Of a stretch of DNA of 22,939 nt, positions 1-10,651 are shown in pieces. The stretch lies in NCBI GenBank assembly GCA_030407005.1, contig JAUDYN010000027.1, forward strand, positions 1-22,939, in the 5' to 3' direction. The translations under genes and the position numbers were made by a program. Under the pieces are notes generated by a model. The model had not been told where the DNA came from. It ran no database searches and was given only the letters and a program-made list of their open reading frames with translations. The DNA comes from Desarmillaria ectypa. Taxonomy: Eukaryota; Basidiomycota; Agaricomycetes; Agaricales; Physalacriaceae. Numbering within the stretch: the first letter of the stretch is position 1; the number at the start of each line of letters is the position of its first letter.

Positions 1-2823
1 CGTACCCATCGCTTGCCGATGTCGCTGCTCTTTCTCTCGCCTGAGTCATCGTTGTCATCATCCTCGATCTGGCCATCCGTCATTTCTTGTGCTTTGCTTC
101 ATTGAGTACTTCAAGTTCTGCTTTTCGGTCCTCACCGCTCTTCCAGAAACCTCGCTCATAGACCTTGCGCGCTACCCCCACTCCATCCAGTACACCTCAC
201 CGCTCTTCCAGAAACCTCGCTCATAGACCTTGCGCGCTACCCACTCCATACCACGTAGACACCAGTCCTCTGCCAATGGAGGCGCACAGCCGTTTGTCAC
301 CATGGTCCATCGTTCAGTATCACGAGGTACGGGCTTATCCAAACCCTGCCTGGTCATGATGCTACGAGGTACGATGGCAAAGAATTTGGCAAGTTCCTCC
401 CATGGGATACTGCGTTCCAATACTTCTCGCGAAGCTTCGTGTTTGAGAATAGTAGCCAGGAACGTCAACACGACTGTAAGGTATGGGTTCACTGTAGAAC
501 GTGCAAATGGGGAAATTTTCCGCATAGGCCGACGCAAGACATGGGATACCATGGTGAAGGTGATTTGAAGAGCAAGCTTGAAAGCATACGGGAGTTCTCC
601 GGAGTCGGCCTCCATTTCTGAGAGCGCAGGAGAAACTTGGACTGTCGGCTCGTCGACATCCATTCTGTCTTCTGCAAGAAGTTCGCGCTTTGCCATAACA
701 CGCATGGCAGCAGCGGTTCCTGAGTCACGAGGGCCCACACCACCAATCCTTTTCAAAACACCACTGGGTTTGCCATACTCTAATATGGAACCGATATTAA
801 TTGCGGCCATCATCATCCACTCGCGGTCTTCAGCGCCTTCTATTTCCAGGCGTTCAACGAACCGTGCGAGAGTCGGCTGGAAATCATCGAGTTGGATGTT
901 GGTGAAAAGCATGCCATGCAGCAGGACGAATAGGTCAGGCACACGAGCATCTGGAAGGGATCGTCGGGCCTGAGCTGCGGCAGACCAGATAGGAAGAACA
1001 GATTCGCGTGATGTCATGAAAGGGTGAAGGGTAGTCATGCTAAGAGGAAAAAAACTGAGAATTTTTTTTACAAGACAATCCGAACCAACTCACCTCTTGA
1101 CAAAATGATAAACACCTCTCAACTCTTCACCTTCGACTTCTCTGCTTAACAAACCCAGGTGGTGATGGAGTTTACCAGTCCCAGGTTGATCGGTCAGTCC
1201 GGTGCCATACCAATCCCGGGCAATCCCTCGCCATCGCTCCTTTTCAGGTTCGACGTCCAGTAGCCGCGCCGCAGCCAGCCCAACGCTGGGCGATGGAGAG
1301 TCGTCGATCCTAGCTGCGGGTGCGTCACTGATGGATTTAGCCCCGTCTGGGACGGGAGGCGCCAGGCCGTCTGAAGAGGGCGTGCTCGCTGTCCGAACAA
1401 CTTCCGACACATTGGCGGCCGTGAGCGACCCCCCACTGTTTGTAATTCCAGTGACCATTGCTGCGACGGCCATTCGATACCGTGCAAGATCACCTAGGGC
1501 CTCCAACCACCCGCTCTTGAAGGTGCTGAGGGTAGGTTCTTCTAAGAGGCCTGTGTAGAACGTGTAAGCGTAATAAATGAAGTCTTGGAGATGCTCCATG
1601 GCTAGTGGAGAAGTAAAAGAGGAGCGCCGAAGAGACTCTAGGAGCTTGTGAAACCCATAGGTCCACAGCCGCACAATAATGTTGTACTTGGTTGGAATAT
1701 TGCGGAGGAGGCAGGAACACTGGGAGCCAAGGAGATTTCGAGGAGATTATGAATGTTCTCGACCAGGCTACGAAGACGGACTGTCAGCACCTGAGGCGGG
1801 ATACACAAGAGACGGCAAAAGTACCTCTTATGATCACTGATCTTCTTCTTCCATTTCTCCTTCTCGAGGTCTTCGTTCTCAACTTCTTTACCTTTCAACA
1901 ATATCCTACTACTATCCTCGTTCTCTTCAAGGTCATCCTGATTCACCTTGGATTCGAGGCTGGTAATTGTCCTGTATAGCTTTTTGAGCTGCACAGCAAA
2001 ACATTGGTGCCTTGCTCCTCGGCCGACTTTGCGTTGGCCTTCAAACAGCGCAGAGGATGCGGATGAGCCGTCGGTTGTAGAAGACAATGTGAAGCTGGAT
2101 GAGGTCTGGGAAGCAGCATATGACGAGGTAGAAGAAGCAGATATGTAGTCTCCGGACGACTTTGGGGTAGGAGGAGGGCGACCTGGGGTCCTAGCAAGGA
2201 CTGAGAAACGTACTGGATCATCTTTACGATGATTGAAGAGCTGCCTGGCAGCGGCTTTCTCTGGACCGTTCCGAGAGGGCATAAGAGCTGGCGGCATCCG
2301 ACATAGTCTCAGGCTCCGCAGTACGTCGCATTGGTATTGGGGTCGCGATCTGGGTCAAAGAGTTTGTGGGATTGCTTGGCTACTTGAGCCGGTCGGGCAG
2401 ATGGAGACGAAGGTGATATTTAAGGCGACGAGAAAAGTCATCTGGATCGGCTTCCTGTGACGGGCGCGAGACGGCGAGCTGAGGGGAGAGATGATGCTTC
2501 TTGGTGAAGGTGAAGGCCGAGCGGGAGGCGGGGGAGCGGGCCTTGGAGAACGATCCTGGCGAGCAGGCGGCGGCGGTGGGGGGGGCGGGCCGCTCAGACT
2601 TGTCCCTGGGCCGACTAGCGCTAATATAAGACAAGGATAAGCAAGAAAGGGCCAAAAGAGAGAGAATCAGCGTACGCTGCTGTGCGACGAACGAAAGGCA
2701 ATGAGTTTTTCGTCGAGATCAGTGGGCTGAGGATCCTTAGGTGAGTCCCGATGCATAAGATCACGCTCCTTGCCCTTCCTTGAGGGTCTTTGTATCTCTG
2801 GCTGCGAAAACTCGAGCTGCCAT
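1..2823 (-). CDS. Est1/SMG7-type telomerase/RNA-surveillance protein (partial, frameshifted)
   Basis: Runs off the left edge, so the C-terminus is missing. The family (Est1, Ebs1, SMG5/6/7) binds telomerase RNA or phosphorylated Upf1 through a 14-3-3-like TPR fold. Visible in order: a Ser/Thr/Pro-rich N-terminal tail, a helical stretch with VQLKKLYRTITSLESKV, the block RLWTYGFHKLLESLRR followed by EHLQDFIYYAYTFYTG, then LHHHLGLLSREVEGEELRG, the signature of the Est1 DNA/RNA-binding region. It continues into helical repeats with FKLALQITFTMVSHVLRRPM. Introns that fit: 1768..1824 (57 nt, branch CTGAC) and 1040..1093 (54 nt). Frame changes are needed near 1703-1710, 1998-2002, 2255-2262, 2337-2342 and 2377-2385, and a 65-bp duplication breaks the frame near 131-250. 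The start is uncertain; an ATG at 2823 or a frame opening near 3023 are possible. Family call fairly sure; Est1 versus SMG7 role not decidable. Confidence 0.65.
131..242. repeat. 65-bp tandem direct duplication
   Basis: Two copies lie head to tail, beginning at 131 and 196 (period 65). The first 46 bases or so of each are identical, starting ctcaccgctcttccagaaac. The second copy has three Cs where the first has five, then the match fades. It lies in the coding part of the Est1-like gene; each copy encodes ARKVYERGFWKSGE on the minus strand, in different frames because 65 is not a multiple of three. One unit therefore duplicates about 21 codons and shifts the frame, giving a stop right after WMEWG. 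Confidence 0.9.
1040..1093 (-). other. Spliceosomal intron in the Est1-like gene
   Basis: GTGAGT donor at 1093 and TTAG acceptor at 1040, 54 nt. Splicing joins YHFVK to SMTTLHPFMTSRES in frame. Without splicing, the downstream exon looks like a separate protein starting MTTLHPF; that methionine is internal. Confidence 0.8.
2565..2592 (+). other. G-rich tract with G8 run
   Basis: GGCGG-CGG-TGGGGGGGG-CGGGCC-type DNA within the N-terminal coding part of the Est1-like gene (a Pro/Ala run on the coding strand). The run of eight Gs at 2578-2585 could form a G-quadruplex on the non-template strand and is a place where sequencing errors gather. Confidence 0.55.
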
Positions 2824-3090
2824 GGTGGGTAAAAGGGAAAGAAGGATAGCGGGTGGTGACGGGACCGTCGACTGCGGCTGGGGTCGCTGGCAGGAGACTC
2901 TGAAGGAACCAATAGATGCGCAGCAGCCCGCCACAGTCCACAGTACTGCTGCGCTCGATCAATATGTTGAAATCCACGTGGCCTGCCAATACATATTGCG
3001 GCAACAAGCCGAGTTATTAGCAAAATTACAATACTATGTATCCAAAGTACAACTAACAGTATAGTAATATGTCCCAGAACTTAACGATAT
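2824..3090. promoter_or_regulatory. Intergenic: Est1-like 5' region / NTF2-like 3' region
   Basis: About 270 bp between the likely start of the Est1-like gene and the stop of the next minus-strand gene. It contains a palindromic CACGTG (2975-2980) and an AT-rich part near 3010-3075. If translation starts upstream of 2823, its left part is coding. No TATA box is clear. Confidence 0.4.
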
Positions 3091-3998
3091 TCATACTTGC
3101 TTCGGCACATGTATAAGCCAAGGAGCAATCTTGGCATTCGCACGTCTTAAAGTATGCGATCCAAACCATGTCGGCACCTTTCCATCCCATTGGTCAACTA
3201 ATCTCACAATCTTCTCTCGCGATCAAGGTCAACTACGATAATTGAGTCGATGACCTGGCACAGGCTCAATAATAGGTCTACTTCCAAATCCGAGATACCT
3301 CCTGCTTACCTTCTTACGGCCCAAACAATCTAGCAGTGTATTCTTGTTTCTGGGCATATACCAAACGGTTCGGGAAGCTCGTCGACGACATGATTCTCGT
3401 AGACAGCGTCTCCGACTTTGAAAACAATTTCGGCTTGGAACACTAATCAGCCAGGAAATAGGGTTATTCACACAGGCATCGTACCAGAGCAAACCACTGT
3501 GAAAGTGTCAGTCACAGATGTAGATAGTAATTTAGACAACGTGCCTGGGGCAGCATACTCATTGTAGCCTTTACAATACGAAAGCGGGTCCTTGACGAAT
3601 TCATTCAAAAGGGACCGAAAAATCACCAGGCTTCAACGTACCTCAAACACAGCATTCTTGTTCCACGACCTTTCGAAAATCTCCACGGTTGGCCGGCAAC
3701 AATAAGTTCCTTCAAGTCTGCCATGATGCGTTGATGGTCTGCTTTCACCGGCTCATTGTTGCAGGATTCTCTTCGCTCCATACTCGCCTCGCCTATGTTT
3801 CAACGCCTCTGGGTCTACTTTGATTCCTGAGTAATGGGCAGCACCAGCGACAGACTCAAGAAGCGCAGGGGTAGGAATGGAGTGAGGTAGAATCGACGAG
3901 TGAAAAGTCTGTGATGGCGGTGACGGAGAACGGGGAGAAGTCGAATGAGCCGACTCTAGAGACAGCGAACGATGGTGGTGATGATGATTGGGAGGCAT
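3091..3998 (-). CDS. NTF2/SnoaL-like fold protein (frameshifted)
   Basis: Starts MPPNHHHHHRSLSLES; an N-terminal Ser/Pro/His-rich tail leads into SVAGAAHYSGIKVDPEALKH. Pieces of a conserved domain then follow in several frames: VKADHQRIMADLKEL, TVEIFERSWNKNAVFE, DPLSYCKGYNEYAA, KLFSKSETLSTRIMSS, LVYAQKQEYTARLFG, DSIIVVDLD, QWDGKVPTWFGSHTLRR and a tail ending near VPKQV. The order and the W(N)xDxxFEDP pattern match a fungal NTF2-like (SnoaL-type) domain that I know only as uncharacterised; no catalytic function can be claimed. Introns fit near 3647-3597, 3534-3497 and 3478-3436. Single-base indels are needed near 3760, 3702-3706, 3318-3323 (GGCC run) and 3211-3220. Tandem with and downstream of the STRAP gene. 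Confidence 0.6.
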
Positions 3999-4224
3999 GA
4001 CGAACGAAATAGTGCTGGACTTGGATCTGGGAGAACAAGAGCCGTTGCGCTGTCACGACCTCTGTCACGCCAATCGTATTGGTGACGTAAGTGAGACAGC
4101 CACGAGTAGCGTGTCATTATTACAGGCCATTATATCGACAGTTGCGAATGCAAAGATTCATACAGTACATCTTTCTCAGAAAAAAAAAAACACCATGAAC
4201 CTTCTCATATACAACAACTCCACT

Positions 4225-5419
4225 TTAGCCTCCGTTTGTCTGTCCCTGCCAAAGACCATAAGTTTTTCCAGGTTGTAGTTTGCCACAGTCGTTATAGTTC
4301 CTGGAAAAAAAAGATCAGAGACCGCAGCACAGGATTACGGGGTCATACTTACCATCCTCTTACCATGGTTACCCGTCGCAATCAGTCAATTGCCGCTGTC
4401 AGGAATTAAGGCATCTACCGCAACACTGCGCTAGCCATACATCTCCTCCGTCGGGGCTAAATTCGACACAATGTACGGAACCGTGGTTGTCCCTTTTAAA
4501 ACCTCTCTTTCTTCAGCCTGTCCATCGCGTGTACCCTAACCCATTCGTCACCCGTGTTACCAGTGACAAATCGGTCCGTAGAATTGGGATTGTATTGTCG
4601 CAGACGAAGGTGAGTAGGGAAGATTCAGACTGTGCGTCAGTCCATTGCTATTGGAAGAGCAGGATAACGCGACGGTTGTAACCCGAGGTCACAATTAATC
4701 GTCCCGTCTGCGGCGACAATTCCATGGAAGTGATAGGTTTAGGAAAGGTCATAGTATTCGTTAACGTCCTCGTTCGTAGATCCCACCACCTTGTCACGTC
4801 TCAGCAATCTCAGCAGTTCGAGCGAGACATGAATACGTACTTGATAAGACCATCCTCTCCTGCAGTCACGCCGGTGTGATCACCAACCCAGACCACACTT
4901 TTTGACCGTTCCATCATGCGAAGGAGCACCAGGCTCTCCGAGGGTAATCTGGGTCCGCATCAGGCCTACCAAGGTCAAACATCCGCACTTTCTTCTCTTG
5001 CCCGCCGGTGAGCAGATGGGACGATGTCGGAGAGAGGGCTACGCTGCGGACAATGTGATTATGCGGAAAAGAATGTAGCAAAATTTCCTGTATATGTGTC
5101 CCAGACTTTGCTGCAACGAACAAGGTAAGCAGGATAGAATGACCAGGATATCAGACGTACGCGGTGATTGAATCAGCACTTCCGGAAGCTGCTCTAGACG
5201 CATCGGGGGATAGTTTGGTACTCCAAACAGCACCCTTATGCCCAAGAAAAGTACCTATCCAGTCGCCAGTCCATTCCCTCAACATCGGATTTCCATCTTT
5301 ACAACTCGAAATGAGCAAATACGTGCCGTCGTCTTGAATGGGAGAAAAAGAAAGGGGTGGTAACGGGGCGAGTGTGACCAGACGCCACGAGAGGTGTGGC
5401 CTTGGCAGGATAGGGACAT
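4225..5419 (-). CDS. STRAP: STRAP-type WD40 repeat protein (frameshifted)
   Basis: A seven-bladed WD40 propeller. In animals STRAP works in the SMN complex and in mRNA translation and TGF-beta signalling; fungal copies are WD40 scaffolds. Blades visible in order: [27 protein letters not shown] followed by [58 protein letters not shown] then [84 protein letters not shown], and a last blade around LWQTT and GKTYGLWQG, stop TAA at 4225-4227. [15 protein letters not shown] is diagnostic. The start ATG at 5419 is the best match to the usual short N-terminus but needs a frame change soon after. Indels are needed near 5354-5357 (G4 run), 5078-5088, 4899-4903 (T5 run) and further downstream. Confidence 0.8.
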
Positions 5420-5566
5420 TAAATCGTACTAAATGAGGTCTGTGGTCGTGATACAAGCGCACCCGCGCTGCAGATTGAGAAGGATGCAAAAATAAGAAGG
5501 CCAAGGAATGCCTCAAAGACGCTGCTTCGTCACGTGCTGATGACCCTCTCACCACAGCCATCGTTC
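5420..5566. promoter_or_regulatory. Divergent promoter STRAP / MGAASS protein with RTCACGTG site
   Basis: Only 147 bp separate the two start codons, which point away from each other. GTCACGTG at 5529-5536 matches the RTCACGTG consensus of Cbf1-type bHLH factors. No TATA box is obvious. Binding is inferred from the motif only. Confidence 0.5.
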
Positions 5567-6260
5567 ATGGGCGCCGCATCGTCAAAGGCTGCAAGAAAAT
5601 ATCCAAAGATGGCTGAGAGACCGTCCTGGGCTGGTGCAAGGACCCCTCGTACTGCAGACACAACAAACTCGACTCAGGGCTAGCGAAGTAAAAAATGAAG
5701 GTGCGTTCACTGTCAAGTTGCGTCCTCAATTCTTCTAACGGATGCCTAGATGTCGAACGCGATGCCCAGACCCTCATTTTTTGTCTAATTTGAACAGGCT
5801 GGGCCAAGTACGCGTGGATCATCATATGCAATCGTTCCAGCCAGTCTGTATCTAAGCCTTCTCTCAATGTGTCCGTATGAGACTAACGTTCTTCGAAGGC
5901 TGCATCCAAAAGCAGCGTGCTTAGCTCGCGTGCCCGCTCCGAGTTGGAAGAAACATCGAGTACCGGACGCAACGTCTATGCTGCGACACTCAGCTCCATG
6001 CTCAATCAACGGAAATCATGCCACCACGCGTCTCGACATCGAAAATCTCGCTCGAAACTACAAAATCGATGTCCAAAAACTGGAAAGTATTTCAAAGTTT
6101 GTCAACAGTCCTAGTGTCGACTCTAGTTCCGTCGTAAAAACCGTGGATGAAGACGGTAACGAGAGTCGGAGCATGCTGGTATGTGAACCCATGCATTCTT
6201 CAGAGACCGGCTCACTTCTTACAGGCTGTTTGGATTAAACCGAACATTCACGAGTGGTGA
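5567..6260 (+). CDS. Conserved fungal protein with myristoylation-like N-terminus
   Basis: Function not recognised. It starts MGAASSKAARKYPK; Gly2 and Ser6 fit the N-myristoylation pattern. The middle carries HFLSNLNRLGQVRVDHHMQ and then RARSELEETSSTGRNVYAA. The C-terminal part, RLDIENLARNYKIDVQKLES then SKFVNSPSV, looks like a short helix-turn-helix-like pair, and the protein ends AVWIKPNIHEW before TGA at 6258-6260. Introns: 5701..5749 (49 nt, CTAAC branch) and 6179..6224 (46 nt), both restoring the frame. An extra break is needed near 5770 and between about 5860 and 5890. Divergent from STRAP and convergent with MSH3, 119 bp apart. I expect a protein of roughly 190 residues; no enzyme motif is visible. 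Confidence 0.65.
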
Positions 6261-6379
6261 ACACAATATCCCTTTGAACATTTTCTTCTTGTGAGCTCTG
6301 GAAGCCTTAGGACAGAGAGTACCCATAAATCGACAACAAGAACAATCCTCCAGTTAGATTGTGCCAATATGCAGCAATG
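6261..6379. other. Tail-to-tail spacer between MGAASS gene and MSH3
   Basis: 119 bp between two convergent stop codons. Too short to hold two separate 3' UTRs of usual fungal length, so the transcripts probably overlap. No poly(A) signal of canonical form is seen. Confidence 0.5.
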
Positions 6380-9300
6380 CTAATAATGATCCGCCCCCAA
6401 TTCATCTGTTACCAGTCTAAGAGCTAAAAGTGAACTAGCTGCTGTCTTCCCACTCTGTAAGCATATGCGCAACAGCCTCATAGTCTTTTTAATCCTATAA
6501 TAGAGAAACAGGTCAGAATGAGAGAAGAGACACACAACTTCAGGCGTACTTATTGCGTCTCGTACGGGACATTACTTGGTCTTTCATCCGGGATGACTGT
6601 TCAGCGGCGACGGACAAAAGGCTTTCTGGCAACCCAGCAAGAGCGCCACACTCCACACCAAAGGATTCTGCGTAGATTAGCGAAGGATTCAAATATGTCA
6701 AAAGGGCTTACCCGGAGCAATTCCATTAGTCAGACGATACAAGAATGTGATGTCACGAAATCCAGTAATGCGAGTTTCAGCTTCGTAGCCCATATGCAAA
6801 TTATGAATCTGCTTTGGGAACTTCTTCTCCAATCCCAAGGCTATCGAAGGATAGTGCGTGATGAACAGCGTCTTGCACCCGACCAACTGCACCAGATGCT
6901 GCAAGACAGCGTCCGCAATGGCCATCTAGTGTGCTGTAAGCTACATACCATGGAAATTCTATCAAAGGAAAAAACTTACCCCATCAAAAGTCGAGGTTCC
7001 CCGCCCAAGTTCATCCAGAACTACTAGGCTCCTCTCCGTCGCTGAATGCAGAATATCACTGGTTTCTGCCATCTCCACCATAAATGTAGATCTTCCTCTC
7101 GCAAGGTCGTCAGAAGCTATGCGAACATGTCAGCACAACTGAGTTCTCTGGTACAAGAAATCACGTACCTCCCATCCTTGTAAGAATGGAATCCAGCAGA
7201 TTGATTTTGACAGATGCGGCAGGAACATAGCTACCGACCTGGGCCATGACGGCAATAAGGGCCACCATACGTACCGAAGAGCTTTTCCTAGTAAAGGATT
7301 TAATATAAAATCTTATCTGAGTCGATGGGAAAAAACCCTTACCCTCCCATATTTGGTCCCGTAATGATTTTATTCTTAGGTTCAGAGCCCCCCATGAGGA
7401 TGGTGTTCGGAACGAAAGGATTATCCCGCAACGCCTCAACCATCGGATGCCGCCCGTCAACGATTTCGAGGACGTCATCCTCAGCAAGACATGGCTTAAC
7501 ATACCCTGGTAGCAAAGCTACGTGTGCTAAGCTGAGTAGACAATCAGCAATGGCAAGTTTGGTGACCGCGTTTCGCAATACGCCATAATATTTCTGGCTG
7601 ATTTCAGCCAAGAACGAGATATGCTTTTTGAGCCTCGGCCTGCTTTTGATTGAATACCCTGGTGATTGAAGGTGGATGTTCCACGACGCACTTTTAAGCT
7701 CTCTTGTCCTTGGTTCCGCTCTTCGACTTTGTGTTTTACGGATAAAGGTTGATAACGTTCAAAATATTTCGTTCTTCGGTAAGTAGACATCAGAAAATTC
7801 CATAGAATAGTGCGTGTGACGGACCTTGAAAGTCGGTTCCAGTCATCAGGAATTGGCCTATGATCGCTTTTCTTCACTTCCACAACAAACTGTACAAGCT
7901 AAGCGACAGAATAAGGAAAGAGACATGGCTGCTCACATCTTCTCCTGAAACCGTACTCCATTGAAGCGATGGAAACTTCAAGAGTTTCCGAACTGCTAAA
8001 GATGAGTCAGGGTCATACACCAATCTTACAACACTCACTCGCTTTCAATTCATCTTCCAGCTCCGCTTCTACCTGCAGTATTGCCTACATCAATTGTCAT
8101 CACATCAATGTCTCCCATCTAAGACCTCAAAGCAAATAAAACGAACGAGGTCACGATCCAAGACGTCAGGATATCGTTCGGGGTCGACCCACATACTAGT
8201 CTTCTTGCCCTCCGCCGCCTCATTGAGGTTCACTATGCCCAACATCGGCGACGGGACCTTTTACATGTTGAAGCGAAAATATGACGTCGTTCAAGAGCAT
8301 GGAATCGAATCCGACGTCAGATTGTTTGTCTATGGCCTCTACAGAGTCGGCAATTTTTTTGAAGGCGCGTATAAGGGTTGCCAGTTCCTGAGGAGTGCAC
8401 TATCACAACAGTGTGAGCAGATGGCTGCGTCTGTCTGGAGCGCCAAACCGTTACCTGACCGTAGTGTATTCTACAGAGGCCCTTGGCGAGATCAGGAAGT
8501 CCTTTAAGAACCTGACGGAGGCTGACGAGTTTTTCTGAAGAGCTTGTAAGAATCTCCTCTACTGCGTCTACTCGTTCCTGTAGAGCGCTACGAAAGAATT
8601 TACTTCTTAGACAAGAACAACTGAATACCGACATACTTTTTATCAACCAAGGGCCTGCCTACCCAGTACCTCAGTAATCGGGCGCCAAATCTTGTCTTCG
8701 TACGATCCAAAATCCACATTAGGGAACCGCGAGTTGTATGATCCGTCTCGTTCCTATATATCTCGAGATTCTGAAGGGTATTGGCAGCCAGCAGCATGTG
8801 AGCACGCGTGGTGAATTTGGTAAAGAAGTTAGTCTCCAAAAAAGCATCGGCGAGGCCAAACTTTGATAGGTACTTCATGGAGTGCGCGAGAGCGACCACC
8901 ACCGACTTGGGAAAGTCGGAGATATCGGCAAGGATTTTTCCTGGTGAAAGGATGAGCGCATGAACATAAAGAAACTTTTATCAATTTGTACCAGATCTGA
9001 CATTATCCGAGACCACGGGTCCTAGTTTCTTCTTGGTGTAGAAATCGGTAATGTATGAATATGCATCTGTATACGCCATCAAATCCGAGAAGTGCTCAAC
9101 ACGGATGCCGCCACTACTCGATGAGATGCTAGCATAGTAGGTTACTCGCACACTCTCGGTACCATGACGTTGAAACATACGTAGTGAAGTGAGATAACAT
9201 CTTCTCCGTTGCTTTCGTTAGACCACCTTGATGTAACAGCAACTCGGCAGGTTTGTATGTGACAACCTCGTCTAATAAACGATAGAGAGGATCATATTCT

Positions 9301-10651
9301 ACAAACTTCAGCAAATATTACCTCTAGTTCTAATCGCATAAGGGTGTCCTACAGTAGAATCGTTAATAGTTTTGAGGGACCCGACCATCGAGTATCACAA
9401 GAAGTTACACCGTACCATCAAACGCATCCCTATAACGTCTCCTGTACTTGGACAGATACTGATTAAGCCAATATGCACCCCCCCGTCGTGGGGGCCACTT
9501 TTCTCCTCAACGATACACATAAAAGGCGGAGCAACATATTTGTCGACGTCATCTACAGAATCGAGGCCATCCACAAATCTACCCTGTTATCAGGTTGTGT
9601 CTCTATGAACATATTAAGTACAGGACTCACGTAGTTGCTGTATATAGGCCAGTCAACTTCCGTTCAAAAGGCGCATTTCGGTTGTCGCTGACTTCTTCAA
9701 AGCAGCTGTTTCTGTCTGTTGCACAATCCCAACTCGATAACCTTGCGATAGTAGCCTACCGGAGACAATCAGAAATTCCTGTCAAAACAGTATTAAGCAC
9801 AAACTTTTTTAAATGTATGTCCCGCCTGTGGGAGGGAATAGAGGCCAACAAGAAGTTTGCGATCCTTAAAGATACCATCCCGAGTTCTTTACTCGCGACC
9901 TGGCTATCGCTCAGCCGAATGCTTGTCTTGACAGAGTATTAATATCGCACCTTAGCATCATCACCAAAGAACCTGTACTTGTATCCAACCTCAATCATTA
10001 ACACGGGTACCAGGATTCTCCGTTTTGAGCTTGAAGAACCTGGTGTACGGTCGGTAATCATTAATCGTACATCGTCTATTGATGAAAGTGATACTTACCT
10101 GCTTTTCCAAAGGTGTATACGGCTGTCCGCATGGTCCGTTCTCTTCGACGACCTTTGGTGCACTCTTTGTGCGTACGGGCTTCTTTCTGGCGACCTTCTT
10201 CACATTTTGGCCTTTGACCGAAAACATCTCCGTCAAGGCCTTGAACCCATCATCCGACTCGGCTCCCGACAGCTCCTCAACTTCATCCTCTACAGGTTCA
10301 CGTGTGATAGACGCTCGTCGACTAAAGTGATGATCATCTGCCAACAGCTTCTTCCTGAAAGCCTCCTGACGTTTTTTCTTTGCATCAATCTCGCGTTCCG
10401 TTTGGGGTTTCGCAGACGCAGTCTCGGTATTGAGGGGCGTATACTGCCACTCTGACGTCCGAGAGAGGACAGGAGAAGAAGAGTTGTTATTTTTCGTTTC
10501 TTTGGAGGTGGCTCATCGTCTTGCAATGTCCGCCTCGCCAGTTAAATCGATAGGGCTGACTTATCTTTGCCTCTTTTGTTGGGACTCGAACTTGAGGCTT
10601 GGAAAAATACGACGATATTCTAGCTTGAGAGGGACTGGAGTCATTCTTCAT
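6380..10651 (-). CDS. MSH3: DNA mismatch repair ATPase MSH3 (frameshifted, many introns)
   Basis: MutS homologue that pairs with MSH2 (MutS-beta) to bind insertion/deletion loops. The start ATG at 10651 gives [20 protein letters not shown], whose QARISSYF (10604-10627) is a PCNA-binding PIP box. A basic PPPKKRK (about 10493-10513) is a likely nuclear signal. MutS I: TPLEKQ, then [14 protein letters not shown] and [18 protein letters not shown]. Connector: [16 protein letters not shown]. Core: [60 protein letters not shown]. ATPase: Walker A GPNMGGKSSSVR split by intron 7288..7342, [14 protein letters not shown], Walker [17 protein letters not shown], and [29 protein letters not shown] and [17 protein letters not shown] follow; stop TAG at 6380-6382. 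The Walker A/B part reads clean. Frame breaks are needed near 10540, 10500, 10000 and 9430, and probably in 7600-8500. Full length fits about 1,050-1,150 residues. Confidence 0.92.
7288..7342 (-). other. Intron inside the MSH3 Walker A motif
   Basis: GTAAGG donor at 7342 and ACTAG acceptor at 7288, 55 nt. Splicing joins GPNMG-G to KSSSVR; codon GGG for the second Gly is split after its second base. Confidence 0.85.

Noticed and set aside
578..973. 131-codon plus-strand frame in the Est1-like gene
   Set aside because: Antisense to the recognised helical repeat region; composition follows the opposite strand.
5565..6009. Minus-strand frames of 100 and 74 codons across the MGAASS gene
   Set aside because: The plus strand has matching introns and conserved-looking blocks; the minus frames show none.
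9979..10455. 158-codon plus-strand frame across MSH3
   Set aside because: Lies antisense to clear MSH3 N-terminal blocks such as TPLEKQ and [12 protein letters not shown].
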